Source of the DNA: Gracilimonas sp.
Lineage (GTDB): Bacteria; Bacteroidota; Rhodothermia; Balneolales; Balneolaceae
DNA length: 64,000 bases
Direction of reading: 5' to 3'
Assembly: GCA_022450045.1 (NCBI GenBank)
Contig: JAKURD010000005.1
Location: 1-64,000, forward strand
Part shown: positions 17,307 through 27,260 of the stretch, piece after piece
How the letters are laid out: every line of letters begins with the position of its first letter
Numbering within the stretch: the stretch's first letter is position 1
The notes under the pieces: generated by a model
Told to the model about the DNA's origin: nothing
The model's database searches: none
The model's input: only the letters and a program-made list of their open reading frames with translations
Translations under genes and position numbers: made by a program

Positions 17307-18194
17307 ATGAGTGAATTAATAAGTCCATATATAAATGATGTTTGGCATCTGCCTATTTTAATAGGTTTCATCATTCTATTAACCATTATCGTTGCTTCTA
17401 TAACCACGAGGATCATTAATGTAATGATCAAAAAAAATCGTGAGATAGAAGATAATGATGATGTCACAAACCTTGTATTTTTCAAACGTTCCGTCAGTGT
17501 ACTTATTTACCTTACAGGTATCAGCTTTGCGATCTATATGATCCCACAGCTAAGAGTGGTCGCAGCTTCCTTGCTTGCCGGTGCCGGATTGTTTGCCATT
17601 GCCATCGGTTTTGCATCACAAGCCGCATTGGCGAATGTGATCGGTGGTTTATTCATCGTTATGTTTAAACCGTACAGAATTGGAGATCGCATCCAGGTCA
17701 GAACGGATCTGAGTGGCGTGGTGGAAGACATCAACCTTCGTCATACGGTTATTCGGAATTTTGAGAATAAGAGGATCATTATCCCAAATTCAGTGATCAG
17801 TAATGAAGTGGTTATTAATTCAAACTACGAAGATAATAAGATCTGTAAGTGGATCGAAATGGGCATCAGCTACGATTCGGATATTGATCTTGCAAAGTCC
17901 ATCATGAAAGATGAGATCCTGAAACACCCGCTCTTTGTGGACAACCGAACGGAAGAGCAAATTGAAGAGGGAGAAGAAATAGTGCCTGTTCGGGTGATTA
18001 TGATGGGTGAATCGTCGGTTAACCTACGAGCGTGGAGCTGGGCTGTAAATCCCCCTGATGCTTTTGTTATGGGCTGTGATCTACTTGAAAGCATAAAAAA
18101 AAGGTTTGATAAAGAAGGAATTGAAATTCCTTTCCCACACAGAACGCTGGTATATAAAAATCCTAAACCGGACTCGTCTGAAGAAATGCCGTAA
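17307..18194 (+). CDS. MscS-family mechanosensitive ion channel
   Basis: Small-conductance channel that opens under membrane tension during osmotic downshock. The 295 residues include three N-terminal transmembrane helices (about residues 15-35, 55-80 and 88-118). The pore helix is the glycine/alanine-rich GAGLFAIAIGFASQAALANVI, followed by the MscS beta domain PYRIGDRIQV with VVEDINLRHTVI and IPNSVISNEVV, and an alpha/beta C-terminal domain. Co-transcription with the upstream Ig-like lipoprotein is likely (2-nt gap). A terminator follows. Confidence 0.93.
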   Translation: MSELISPYINDVWHLPILIGFIILLTIIVASITTRIINVMIKKNREIEDNDDVTNLVFFKRSVSVLIYLTGISFAIYMIPQLRVVAASLLAGAGLFAIAIGFASQAALANVIGGLFIVMFKPYRIGDRIQVRTDLSGVVEDINLRHTVIRNFENKRIIIPNSVISNEVVINSNYEDNKICKWIEMGISYDSDIDLAKSIMKDEILKHPLFVDNRTEEQIEEGEEIVPVRVIMMGESSVNLRAWSWAVNPPDAFVMGCDLLESIKKRFDKEGIEIPFPHRTLVYKNPKPDSSEEMP

Positions 18195-18205
18195 TAAGTT
18201 TTGAA

Positions 18206-18239
18206 CAGTAAGGGTGCATTGCAATGCGTCCTTACTGTT
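18206..18239 (+). terminator. Hairpin terminator after the MscS gene
   Basis: A 34-nt hairpin: ACAGTAAGG at 18206-18214 pairs with CCTTACTGT at 18231-18239, and the inner GCATT pairs with AATGC across G-T contacts. It is followed by TTCTTAAAA. It lies 12 nt past the stop codon and separates the MscS operon from the mutase gene. Confidence 0.75.
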
Positions 18240-18326
18240 TCTTAAAACAACGTAAACGAACATCGAAAATCCCTTCACAAATCGTTATCTTATGGAACCG
18301 CTTCCAAAACATCAAGAAATTCAATT

Positions 18327-21300
18327 ATGTCGGTAGAAACGAAAAAAACATCTTCTAAAAAGGAATCAGCTTCATCTAATATGGGAAATGCTGTGCAGGA
18401 ATCGTATCAGTCGAAGCATAAAATTCGCTTTGTAACAGCTGCCAGTCTTTTTGACGGTCATGATGCCAGTATTAACATTATGCGGCGTATTTTGCAGAGC
18501 AGCGGGGCCGAAGTGATCCATTTGGGGCACAACCGTTCGGTGCACGAGATAGTGAATTGCGCCATACAGGAAGATGCCCAGGGGATTGCCATCAGTTCGT
18601 ACCAGGGCGGACATATGGAGTATTTCAAATATATGATAGAGCTTTTGGAAGAGCACGGTGCCGGGCATGTTAAAGTATTTGGCGGCGGTGGCGGTGTGAT
18701 CGTTGGAGATGAAATTGAAGATCTTCACAAAGCAGGAGTGACCCGCATTTTTTCTGTGGAAGACGGAAGTAAAATGGGCCTTCAGGGCATGATCAACTTC
18801 ATGCTGAAGGAATGTGATTACGATCCTGTTTCAATAGCCAAACCGGATTACAAAAAAGTAGCCCAAAAAGACACTATTGCCCTGGCGCGTTCCCTTACGG
18901 CCATTGAAAATGAAAAAGAAGATGTGCTTTCCTACAAAGAAGGGAAATTGCTGGACGGTAAGGGCAACGAAATTAAAATCGGCACAAAAACCATTCCGTT
19001 GGTAGGGATAACCGGAACAGGTGGAGCCGGAAAGAGCTCGCTGACAGATGAATTGGTCCGCCGCTTTTTAACCGAATTTGAAGACCTGACCATTGGTATT
19101 ATTTCTGTGGATCCATCCAAGATCAAAACAGGTGGAGCGTTGCTTGGTGACCGCATCCGCATGAACAGCATTGATACCGAGCGTGTGTTTATGCGCAGTA
19201 TGGCGACACGAGCTTCCAACCGATCAACCAGTAAAGGGTTGCTCGGAGCCATTGAATTGTACAAGGCTGCTGGATTTGATCTGATTATCGTGGAAACATC
19301 CGGTATTGGTCAGAGCGGAACGGAGATCGTGGAATACACAGATATCCCGATGTACGTGATGACCAGCGAATATGGAGCCGCAACTCAGCTTGAGAAGATC
19401 AATATGCTGGACCTGGCGGAGTTGGTGGTACTGAACAAATTTGAAAAGAAAGGCTCACTGGATGCACTGAGAGATATCCGCAAGCAAATGATCCGAAATA
19501 CAGGCTCATGGCACGCCAAGCAGGAAGATATGCCGGTTTACCCAACCATTGCCGCTCAGTTCAATGATGAAGGGGTGAACCGTTTGTTCAAGGCATTGGT
19601 CGATAAGATAAACGATCGCTACGAGATTGGCTGGGAAACGAAATTGTATAACAATCCTGAGCCGGCCGAAGATATTCAGGCGCAAGCGATCATCCCAGGA
19701 AAAAGAGTTCGTTATCTGTCTGAGATCTCCGAAACCGTTCGCGGCTATCATGAGTGGGTAGAGGAACAGGTGGACGTTGCTTCTAAATTGGATCATGTTT
19801 CCGGAACCATCGATCAGCTTGAAAGCTGGAATCCGGATGAAAAAGCGGTGCTGAAGGAAAATCTCATCAGGATGCGCGAGCACTGGCTTTCGAAGCTGGA
19901 TGTACTTCCCAAACGAATTTTAGAAGGGTGGGATGAACTGTATGAAGAATATCAGCAGGATGAGTTTGAAGTTAAGATCCGCGATAAGGTATTTAAGAAT
20001 AAATTGTACCGGGAATCTTTGAGTGGATTGAAAATACCGCGTGTAGCCCTCCCTAAAACCAAAAGCAAAGGCGATCAGCTTAAGTTTGCCCTCAAAGAAA
20101 ATCTGCCGGGATATTTCCCATATACGGCAGGAGTATTTCCATTTAAGCGGGAGGGTGAAGATCCAACCCGGATGTTTGCCGGTGAAGGAACGCCTGAGCG
20201 TACCAATAAGCGATTCCATTATGTAAGTGAAGGCATGCCTGCTGCCCGACTTTCAACTGCTTTTGATTCAGTAACGCTGTATGGCGAAGACCCCGGTTAC
20301 CGGCCTGATATTTACGGAAAGATCGGGAACTCCGGTGTTAGCATCTGTACCTTGGATGACATGAAGAAACTGTATTCCGGTTTTGAACTTACATCCCCTA
20401 AAACTTCGGTTTCCATGACCATCAACGGTCCGGCGCCGATGATACTGGCGATGTTTATGAACACGGCCATCGATCAGGAAGTGGAGCGCTATCTAAAGAG
20501 TGAAGGGAAATGGGAGGAAGCTCAGAAAAAGATCAAAACTTATTTCAAAGAGCGCGGGGTTAAGCAGCCTGAATATGGAAGTGAAATCCCGGCCGCAAGC
20601 GATGAATTTGGGTTAGCGACTTTAGGAATTTCCGGAGATCAATTGCTTCCAGAAAAAACCTATAATAAGATCAAAGAAGAAACGGTTTCCGTGGTAAGAG
20701 GAACCGTTCAGGCCGATATCCTGAAAGAAGATCAGGCTCAAAACACCTGTATTTTCTCGACCGAATTTGCCCTGAAGATGATGGGCGATATTCAAACTTA
20801 TTTTACCGAGCATAAGGTTCGAAATTATTACTCTGTTTCAATTTCAGGTTATCACATTGCTGAGGCCGGGGCCAATCCGATCACACAGGCAGCATTTACG
20901 CTGGCTAATGGATTTACCTTTGTGGAGTACTATTTGGCACGAGGGCTTGATGTAGATGATTTTGCACATAACCTGTCGTTCTTTTTCAGCAATGGTTTGG
21001 ATCCTGAATATGCGGTTATAGGTCGTGTAGCCCGACGTATTTGGGCAGTGGCAATGAAGAATAAGTATGAAGGCAGTAAGCGTTCTCAGAAGCTGAAATA
21101 CCACATTCAAACCAGTGGCCGTTCCCTGCATGCACAGGAAATTCAGTTCAATGATATCCGTACTACACTGCAAGCGCTATTGGCGATCTACGACAACTGT
21201 AACTCACTGCACACCAATGCTTATGATGAAGCAATTACCACTCCGACTGAGGAGTCTGTACGTCGTGCACTCGCCATTCAGATGATCATCAACAAAGAGA

Positions 21301-21800
21301 TGGGAACGGCGAAGAATGAGAATATCAATCAGGGTTCTTACTTCATCGAGGAACTGACTGATCTGGTGGAAGAAGCTATTCTTACCGAGTTTGATCGTAT
21401 TACCGAGCGTGGCGGTGTTTTGGGCGCTATGGAAAGCATGTATCAGCGCGGGAAGATACAGGATGAATCATTGTACTATGAGTCCAAAAAGCACAGTGGT
21501 GAATTACCGATCGTTGGTGTAAACACGTTCCTGAATGATAAAGCCGGGGAAGAAGAGCAAAAAACGATCGACCTGATCCGTTCAACAGAAGAAGAAAAGC
21601 GACAGCAGATTGAAAACTTGGAGCAGTTCTGGAAACGCAACGAAAAAGATGCTGACAAAGCCATCGAACGGCTTAAGGATGTAGCCCGTAACAACGGCAA
21701 TCTCTTTGAGGAACTGATGGAAACAGTAAAGGTGGCTTCATTGGGACAGATCTCCCATGCCTTGTATGAGGTTGGTGGGCAGTATCGGCGTAATATGTGA
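18327..21800 (+). CDS. icmF: Fused B12-dependent acyl-CoA mutase with MeaI-type GTPase (IcmF-like)
   Basis: A 1157-residue protein. Domain order is cobalamin-binding domain (about 33-165; [15 protein letters not shown] with ligand His45), linker, MeaB/ArgK-like G-protein chaperone (about 220-520; Walker [13 protein letters not shown], then IISVDPSK and [14 protein letters not shown]), and the mutase TIM-barrel half (about 590-1157; [63 protein letters not shown]). This is the IcmF architecture, which interconverts isobutyryl- and butyryl-CoA or related acyl-CoAs; isovaleryl/pivalyl-CoA or methylmalonyl-CoA activity cannot be excluded. It sits alone, with terminators on both sides. Confidence 0.92.
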   Translation: MSVETKKTSSKKESASSNMGNAVQESYQSKHKIRFVTAASLFDGHDASINIMRRILQSSGAEVIHLGHNRSVHEIVNCAIQEDAQGIAISSYQGGHMEYFKYMIELLEEHGAGHVKVFGGGGGVIVGDEIEDLHKAGVTRIFSVEDGSKMGLQGMINFMLKECDYDPVSIAKPDYKKVAQKDTIALARSLTAIENEKEDVLSYKEGKLLDGKGNEIKIGTKTIPLVGITGTGGAGKSSLTDELVRRFLTEFEDLTIGIISVDPSKIKTGGALLGDRIRMNSIDTERVFMRSMATRASNRSTSKGLLGAIELYKAAGFDLIIVETSGIGQSGTEIVEYTDIPMYVMTSEYGAATQLEKINMLDLAELVVLNKFEKKGSLDALRDIRKQMIRNTGSWHAKQEDMPVYPTIAAQFNDEGVNRLFKALVDKINDRYEIGWETKLYNNPEPAEDIQAQAIIPGKRVRYLSEISETVRGYHEWVEEQVDVASKLDHVSGTIDQLESWNPDEKAVLKENLIRMREHWLSKLDVLPKRILEGWDELYEEYQQDEFEVKIRDKVFKNKLYRESLSGLKIPRVALPKTKSKGDQLKFALKENLPGYFPYTAGVFPFKREGEDPTRMFAGEGTPERTNKRFHYVSEGMPAARLSTAFDSVTLYGEDPGYRPDIYGKIGNSGVSICTLDDMKKLYSGFELTSPKTSVSMTINGPAPMILAMFMNTAIDQEVERYLKSEGKWEEAQKKIKTYFKERGVKQPEYGSEIPAASDEFGLATLGISGDQLLPEKTYNKIKEETVSVVRGTVQADILKEDQAQNTCIFSTEFALKMMGDIQTYFTEHKVRNYYSVSISGYHIAEAGANPITQAAFTLANGFTFVEYYLARGLDVDDFAHNLSFFFSNGLDPEYAVIGRVARRIWAVAMKNKYEGSKRSQKLKYHIQTSGRSLHAQEIQFNDIRTTLQALLAIYDNCNSLHTNAYDEAITTPTEESVRRALAIQMIINKEMGTAKNENINQGSYFIEELTDLVEEAILTEFDRITERGGVLGAMESMYQRGKIQDESLYYESKKHSGELPIVGVNTFLNDKAGEEEQKTIDLIRSTEEEKRQQIENLEQFWKRNEKDADKAIERLKDVARNNGNLFEELMETVKVASLGQISHALYEVGGQYRRNM

Positions 21801-21930
21801 TCACAGATTTGTGGGATTTTGGGATTTCACGGATTATGAAGTCCGTTAATCGTTATTCGCAAATCGGTTAATCGCAGTTCTGTTTGATTTGTCTCGTATA
21901 TAACCTCGGTCAAAAAATGAACTCAAATAA

Positions 21931-21954
21931 AAAAGGCCTCGATCGAGGCCTTTT
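21931..21954. terminator. Bidirectional terminator between converging mutase and YfgM-like genes
   Basis: A perfect 24-bp palindrome with core GGCCTCGATCGAGGCC and AAAA/TTTT flanks, so it can terminate transcription from both sides. It lies in the 181-bp gap between two converging genes. Confidence 0.9.
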
Positions 21955-21981
21955 CATTTAGATCAATAAATTAGTCGATAC

Positions 21982-22665
21982 TTATTGTGCAACAAGCATT
22001 CCCTTCAGGCGCTGAGACTCAGCCAGTTTGGTGCTTTCAGGATACTCATTGATCACCCGGTTAACCAATTCTCTTGCACGTTCGTAGTTCTCAGCTTTAT
22101 AATAAGCTTGTGCGGCTTCATATAGATTGGAGGGAGTGGTTACCTCATTTTCATTCCATCCAGCTGCCTGCATAAATTTTTCTGCTGCTGCAGTGTAGTT
22201 CTCCTTAGCCAGGTAGAGCTTGGCATGAAAGGTTAGGGGGCCAACACCAAGGATACCCTCAGGCACTTCGAACTCTTCCATATACATAAGTGCATTATCA
22301 ACATCGCCAAGTTCGAAATTTGAAACAGCTGCATAATAATTTGCGAGGTTGCCTGCATTTGTCCATGGGAATTCCTCGGCGATCTGATCGAATCCATAGG
22401 TTAATTCAAAATCGTTTCCATAAAGTGCTTCTTCATAATTTCCCTGGGCATAGGCAGTTTCTGCAATCGCCAGTAGTTCCTGAGCCTGATCTTCTTGGAC
22501 AGAGGAGTAATACTTATAGCCAAAAAAGCCTCCGATAACTATAGTCAGAGCCAGGGCTATGGTTATGATTTGGGATTTGTTTGCGACATAGTAATCTGCG
22601 GCACGTTTATAATTCTCCAGCAGCGGATCGGATTCTAATTCTTCTTTTGAAAGCCTTTTAGACAT
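21982..22665 (-). CDS. YfgM-like tetratricopeptide membrane protein
   Basis: A 227-residue protein with a single transmembrane helix near residues 34-52 (IITIALALTIVIGGFFGY) after a cytoplasmic N terminus that begins MSKRLSKEELESDPLLENY. TPR-like helices follow (ETAYAQGNYEEALYG, ALMYMEEFEVPEG, KLYLAKENYTAAAEKFMQAAG, AQAYYKAENYERARELVNRVINEYPES). The topology and TPRs match YfgM-type ancillary SecYEG/chaperone-network proteins. It stands 70 nt downstream of the lolD gene. The exact role is inferred. Confidence 0.8.
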   Translation of the reverse strand: MSKRLSKEELESDPLLENYKRAADYYVANKSQIITIALALTIVIGGFFGYKYYSSVQEDQAQELLAIAETAYAQGNYEEALYGNDFELTYGFDQIAEEFPWTNAGNLANYYAAVSNFELGDVDNALMYMEEFEVPEGILGVGPLTFHAKLYLAKENYTAAAEKFMQAAGWNENEVTTPSNLYEAAQAYYKAENYERARELVNRVINEYPESTKLAESQRLKGMLVAQ

Positions 22666-22735
22666 ATTTATTTAATTAAAATAACTGTGATTTTTAGATT
22701 CAGAAAATAGGACTGTTTTGGGACTTACCAAAACT

Positions 22736-23428
22736 CTAAACTGTTTCTAAAACCCCTTTTTTAAGTTCTAATATTCGATCTGAGCGTTGTGCAATTTCTT
22801 TTTCATGTGTAATGAGCAGAACAGAGACTCCCATGGCTTCTCTGAGCTCAAATAAAAGATCGAGAATGATATTGGTATTGTCCTGGTCCAGGTTTCCTGT
22901 AGGTTCATCGGCTAAGATGATACGGGGATTATTCATAAGTGCCCGCGCCATAGAAACCCGCTGCTGCTCACCACCGGATAGCTGTGTGGGCCGGTGGCCT
23001 TTTCTGCCTTCAACTCCAAAAAGACCAAGCAATTCTTCAGCACGCTCATAAGCTTCCTTTGATTCGGTGCCGGCGATCAACCCGGGCATGGCCACGTTTT
23101 CAAGTGCAGTAAACTCGGGCAGCAGGTGATGGAACTGGAATACAAACCCTATATAGCTATTTCGGAATTCAGCCAGGTCATCAGTTTTATAGGTGGTGAT
23201 GTTCTTGCCATCCCAGAATACATCGCCCTTGTCGGCACGATCAAGGCCGCCAAGAATATGCAATAACGTACTTTTACCGCTTCCGCTTGAGCCGATGATG
23301 GAGGTAACACTTGCCTCCGAGATCTCTAAATTCATGCCTTGTAAAACGTGGAGCTCATCCTTATCCGGGCCGCCGGGGAAACTTTTGTGCAGATCTTTAG
23401 CTTCGAGAACGATCTTTGAATTATCCAT
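22736..23428 (-). CDS. lolD: LolD-type ABC transporter ATPase
   Basis: ATP-binding subunit that would power lipoprotein release from the inner membrane with a LolC/E permease. The 230 residues hold Walker A GSSGSGKSTLLH, Q-loop FQFHHLLPEF, signature LSGGEQQRVSMARAL, Walker B IILADEPTG and His switch ITHEKE, the MacB/LolD subfamily pattern. Its start overlaps the stop of the YmdB-like gene by 1 nt. The likely permease is at 2832-4058. A MacB- or FtsE-like role is the alternative, though no such partner is nearby. Confidence 0.87.
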   Translation of the reverse strand: MDNSKIVLEAKDLHKSFPGGPDKDELHVLQGMNLEISEASVTSIIGSSGSGKSTLLHILGGLDRADKGDVFWDGKNITTYKTDDLAEFRNSYIGFVFQFHHLLPEFTALENVAMPGLIAGTESKEAYERAEELLGLFGVEGRKGHRPTQLSGGEQQRVSMARALMNNPRIILADEPTGNLDQDNTNIILDLLFELREAMGVSVLLITHEKEIAQRSDRILELKKGVLETV

Positions 23429-24246
23429 TATCCACCCTCTGTATTGGTAAGACCGGGATAGGTCACAGGTTCAATATGCACGCATTTTCCGGTTTCAATA
23501 TCTACTTTGGCAAACACACCACAAAGTTGATTATCGCCTTTAGCTGCTCTGTATTTTTGATGAACACCGGTCATAAATCGTTTAATGGAAACATTTTTAT
23601 CCATCCCGATCACAGAGTCAAAAGAACCGGTCATACCGGCATCGGTGATGAAACCAAGTCCTTTGGGTAAAATACGGGCATCATTAGTTTGAACATGCGT
23701 ATGTGTGCCAACCATGACGGAGGCCTTGCCGTCAATATGCCAGCCTAATGAGATCTTTTCTGCGGTTGCTTCAGCATGGAAATCCACAAAAATGATATTC
23801 GTCTCTTCACGGATTTTTTCAAGTGCCCACTCGGCAGCAGAGAAGGGGTCGTCAATAGCTTTCATAAAAGTACGTCCCTGCAAATTCAAAACCCCGACTT
23901 TGATATGTTCTTTATTTGGAACGGGGAAGATGCTAAATCCCAATCCCGCATTACCTTTGGGATAGTTGAGAGGGCGGAGGATGTGATCATTCTGACGCAT
24001 ATAATCGAACACTTTCCACTTATCGAAAGAGTGGTCACCGCCGGTAACAACGGTTACGCCAAGATTCAAAAGATTCTTGATGATACTGCGATTGGTGCCA
24101 AAGCCTTCATGTGAATTTTCTGCATTAGCGATCACAAAATCTGCCTCGTATTTCTTGGTGAGGCTGGGGAGGAAAGTGTTGGTCATCTCAATACCGGGGT
24201 CACCTACAATATCTCCTACAAAAAAAATGCTGATAGTATCAGCCAA
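23428..24246 (-). CDS. YmdB/TIGR00282 family metallophosphoesterase
   Basis: A 272-residue dinuclear-metal phosphoesterase. The first motif is FFVGDIVGDPG at the N terminus, then NAENSHEGFG, GGDHSFDKW, VDFHAEATAEK and VGTHTHVQTND, the complete metal-ligand set of the family. Bacillus YmdB hydrolyses 2',3'-cyclic nucleotides and affects biofilm and motility decisions; the activity here is inferred from the family. It is coupled to lolD by a 1-nt overlap and follows zapA after 27 nt. Confidence 0.9.
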   Translation of the reverse strand: MADTISIFFVGDIVGDPGIEMTNTFLPSLTKKYEADFVIANAENSHEGFGTNRSIIKNLLNLGVTVVTGGDHSFDKWKVFDYMRQNDHILRPLNYPKGNAGLGFSIFPVPNKEHIKVGVLNLQGRTFMKAIDDPFSAAEWALEKIREETNIIFVDFHAEATAEKISLGWHIDGKASVMVGTHTHVQTNDARILPKGLGFITDAGMTGSFDSVIGMDKNVSIKRFMTGVHQKYRAAKGDNQLCGVFAKVDIETGKCVHIEPVTYPGLTNTEGG

Positions 24247-24273
24247 AATGAACTCCTAAAATTATGGGATTGG

Positions 24274-24567
24274 TTATTCTTTGATCTCGGTAAGTACCCG
24301 CTCTAAACTGTGGTTTACTCGTTCCATCAGTACTTCTTCACTATTTTCGATTTCACTGTTTGCATTTCGGACTTCAAATAATTCCTCAGCAATACTGAGT
24401 GCAGCAAGTACCATTACGGTAGATTCCGGCTGCTTCACCAACTGCTGACGATAGGTCTTGAAGCGATCATCCACAAACTTGCAGATCCTGATCATAGATT
24501 CTTCTTCGTGGTCTTCCACTTTAAGCGGGTATTGTTTTCCAAGAATAGTAACTTTTATGGATTTCAT
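24274..24567 (-). CDS. zapA: Cell division protein ZapA
   Basis: FtsZ-ring associated protein that bundles FtsZ filaments. The 97-residue sequence has the ZapA N-terminal globular part (SIKVTILGKQYPLKV, EEESMIRICKFVDDR) and a C-terminal helix that forms the coiled coil (TVMVLAALSIAEELFEVRN onwards). Its start overlaps the upstream coiled-coil gene by 4 nt (ATGA), so the two are translationally coupled. The position just after pheT is common in this group. Confidence 0.9.
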   Translation of the reverse strand: MKSIKVTILGKQYPLKVEDHEEESMIRICKFVDDRFKTYRQQLVKQPESTVMVLAALSIAEELFEVRNANSEIENSEEVLMERVNHSLERVLTEIKE

Positions 24568-24818
24568 GAATCAGCCCCCAGGTGATGATCAATTTTGGAA
24601 ATAAGGCCCTGCACATGCTGCCTGAGCGCCAATCGCTCACTTTCGCTGATAGCAGCAAAGATATCCGTTTGTTTTTCGTGCTCTTCTTCAAGCTTGGCTT
24701 TAAGTTTGGCATTGTCGCGCTTTAACTCACGAATTTCCTGTTTCAGGCTGTCAACTTCCGTACCCACTTCATCCAGAAGCCGCCTGAACTTATCGGTTTG
24801 TTGTGCAAGTTTATTCAT
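24564..24818 (-). CDS. Small coiled-coil protein, ZapB-like
   Basis: An 84-residue protein that is almost wholly coiled coil (KFRRLLDEVGTEVDSLKQEI, RELKRDNAKLKAKLEEE) with no membrane segment. Coupling to zapA by a 4-nt overlap suggests a division-ring role like that of ZapB, which binds ZapA in enterobacteria. Sequence similarity to ZapB cannot be judged because coiled coils look alike, so the name is contextual only. Confidence 0.7.
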   Translation of the reverse strand: MNKLAQQTDKFRRLLDEVGTEVDSLKQEIRELKRDNAKLKAKLEEEHEKQTDIFAAISESERLALRQHVQGLISKIDHHLGADS

Positions 24819-24834
24819 AAGTGTGCAGGCTACC

Positions 24835-27243
24835 CTAACCTCTCAATTTAGCTGAAAAATCTTTTTCCAATGATTTAACGATACGCTGAATAATAGGTTC
24901 TACTTCTTTGATATTCAAGGTCTTGTTGGGATCAAGAAATTGTAACCTGAAGGCGAGGCTTTTGTTCCCTTCACCGATGGATTTTCCCTCAAAAACATCA
25001 AAGATATCAATGCTTTCCAGCTGGTCTCCGGCTTTATCTTTTATCACATTCATAAGCGCTCCGGCCGTAACAACCTGCGGAACTATGATAGCAAAATCGA
25101 ATTCAAAAGCGGGAAATTTGGGGACGGCTTTAAACTTCCTTTCGGGAATTACGCGTAAAGCTTCAGCTATGGCTGATACAGAAAGTTCGGCCACAAACGC
25201 ATCCTGTTCAAAACCGTACGATTTTTTAAGATCATTGGCAGGTATGGACAGCGAACCGAGTTTTACATCTCCCCAATAATAGTCCAGCGTTTCAGCATCA
25301 GAAGCTTTAGAAGATATGTGATCGATTAAATTTAGCTTTGTGAAAAGCGCATTAACAAGTGCCTTCAGATCAAATACTGAATAGGATTCGGCTTCTTTCG
25401 ACCAACTGTCTGTATGCTTCATTCCGGCAAGACCAAATAGTACATGCACTTCCTCTTTGATTCCCTTGTAGTAGGTTCCTTCTTCGTCCTTATTAAATAC
25501 ATGTCCAACTTCAAAGAAACGGACTCCTGAAGCTTTTCGGTTGAAATTGTAGGAAGCTGATTTCATAAATCCATGAAGCAGAGATGGACGAAGGGTGCTG
25601 TTATCTTTATTTAAAGGATTTAGTGCCGGAATCATGTTCTCCAGGTCGCCATACAGTGCAGCATCTTTCTCAGAGATAAGGGAATTGGAGTAGATCTCGC
25701 GAAGCCCTAATTGCAATGCCGTATTTCTTACTTTTTGATTCAGCTTCTCCCAGTCGTTGATCGGCTCAGAGGAAACAAAAATTCCATGTCCGGGAGAAGG
25801 GATCTTATTATAGTCGAAAAGGCGGCCCACTTCCTCGATCAGATCCACTTCACGCTCCAGATCGGGGCGGAAAGTTGGGACCTCAAACGTGATGGAGTCT
25901 TCATCTTTGGAAACTTCGGTAAGCTCCAGCCCATCCAAAATATTGCTGATGGCATCGGTAGTAAAATCGGTTCCGAGTAAACGATTTACATAGCTTTTTC
26001 TAAGCGTGAGCTGATGTGTACCTGTTTTTGTAGGATGTATGTTGATGGTTTCATCAGTAACTTCCCCTCCTGCTACTTCTGCGATTAACTGAGCCGCACG
26101 GTCTGCTGCCACAGCTTGTAAATCTGGATCTATGCCACGCTCAAACCGATAAGAGGCATCGGTTTGCAGGGTTTGCTCTTTAGCCGTTTTGCGGATAGAA
26201 CCGGGATCGAAATACGCACTTTCGAGGAGAATATTGGCTGTGTTATCACTTACTTCAGAATCTACACCGCCCATTACCCCGGCAATCGCAACCGGCCCTT
26301 CACCATCACAAATAAATAAAGTTCCGGGCGAACATTTTCGCTTGATGTGGTCCAGCGTTTCAAATTCAATTTCCTTATCAAAGTCTTTAACCACAATTTC
26401 TTTTCCACGAATGGTATTGTGATCAAAAGCATGCAGGGGTTGGCCTAATTCATACATTACATAATTGGTAACATCCACCACATTGTTTACAGGACGAACA
26501 CCGATAGCTTTAAGTTTATTTCGAAGCCAGCCCGGGGATTCTTTGATCTCTACTCCGCGAACCATTTTACCAACATAGCGATGGCATTTTTTCGCATTTT
26601 CAATTTTTATGGTGATGTAATCCGAGTCCTTAACCACTTTTCCGGATTTTATTTCTGGCTTTTTCAGCTCCAAATTTAGAGCAGCTGAAAGATCCCGCGC
26701 CACTCCTAAATGACACGTAGCATCCGGTCGGTTTGGGGTGATGGCGATGTCGATGATGGTATCTTCATACAGGTCAAAGATCTCCGATATTGGAGTACCA
26801 ACTTCCAGGTTTTCATCCAGCACCATAATTCCTGCATGATCGGTTCCAAGTCCGAGTTCATCTTCGGCGCAGATCATCCCTTCAGAAACTTCACCACGCA
26901 ATTTGGCTTTTTTAATCTTGAGATTTGATCCGTCATCGAGTTTAATGGGGAGGATAGAGCCAACCGTGGCCACGGGTACTTTTTGCCCGGCCGCTACATT
27001 CTTAGCTCCGCAAACGATCTGCGTTTTGGAATTGCCGAGATCAACATCACAAACCTGAAGCCGATCGGCATTGGGATGCTCGCGAACTTCAAGCACTTCG
27101 CCAACAATCACGCCTTTCAGCGAGCTTCCAAATTCTTCTGTCTCTTCAACTTCGAGCCCGATGAGCGTTAGTTTTTCGGCGGTTTCTTCCGGCGAGAGCG
27201 GGAGGTCAATAAATTCTTTAAGCCAGTTGTAAGATACTTTCAT
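24835..27243 (-). CDS. pheT: Phenylalanyl-tRNA synthetase beta subunit
   Basis: Forms the alpha2-beta2 PheRS with PheS and holds tRNA-binding and editing functions. The 802 residues are of normal length. They include the N-terminal tRNA-binding OB domain (GVIVGEVLEVREHPNADRL, about 44-150), the B3/B4 editing domain (PLHAFDHNTIRG, AGVMGG), B5 (LRKSYVNRLLG), the catalytic-like core (YSNSLIS, PLNKDNSTLRPSLL) and a C-terminal ferredoxin-like anticodon-binding domain (KFPAFEFDFAIIV). It is 17 nt downstream of pheS. Confidence 0.97.
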   Translation of the reverse strand: MKVSYNWLKEFIDLPLSPEETAEKLTLIGLEVEETEEFGSSLKGVIVGEVLEVREHPNADRLQVCDVDLGNSKTQIVCGAKNVAAGQKVPVATVGSILPIKLDDGSNLKIKKAKLRGEVSEGMICAEDELGLGTDHAGIMVLDENLEVGTPISEIFDLYEDTIIDIAITPNRPDATCHLGVARDLSAALNLELKKPEIKSGKVVKDSDYITIKIENAKKCHRYVGKMVRGVEIKESPGWLRNKLKAIGVRPVNNVVDVTNYVMYELGQPLHAFDHNTIRGKEIVVKDFDKEIEFETLDHIKRKCSPGTLFICDGEGPVAIAGVMGGVDSEVSDNTANILLESAYFDPGSIRKTAKEQTLQTDASYRFERGIDPDLQAVAADRAAQLIAEVAGGEVTDETINIHPTKTGTHQLTLRKSYVNRLLGTDFTTDAISNILDGLELTEVSKDEDSITFEVPTFRPDLEREVDLIEEVGRLFDYNKIPSPGHGIFVSSEPINDWEKLNQKVRNTALQLGLREIYSNSLISEKDAALYGDLENMIPALNPLNKDNSTLRPSLLHGFMKSASYNFNRKASGVRFFEVGHVFNKDEEGTYYKGIKEEVHVLFGLAGMKHTDSWSKEAESYSVFDLKALVNALFTKLNLIDHISSKASDAETLDYYWGDVKLGSLSIPANDLKKSYGFEQDAFVAELSVSAIAEALRVIPERKFKAVPKFPAFEFDFAIIVPQVVTAGALMNVIKDKAGDQLESIDIFDVFEGKSIGEGNKSLAFRLQFLDPNKTLNIKEVEPIIQRIVKSLEKDFSAKLRG

Positions 27244-27260
27244 TAAAGTAAGGGAGGTAT

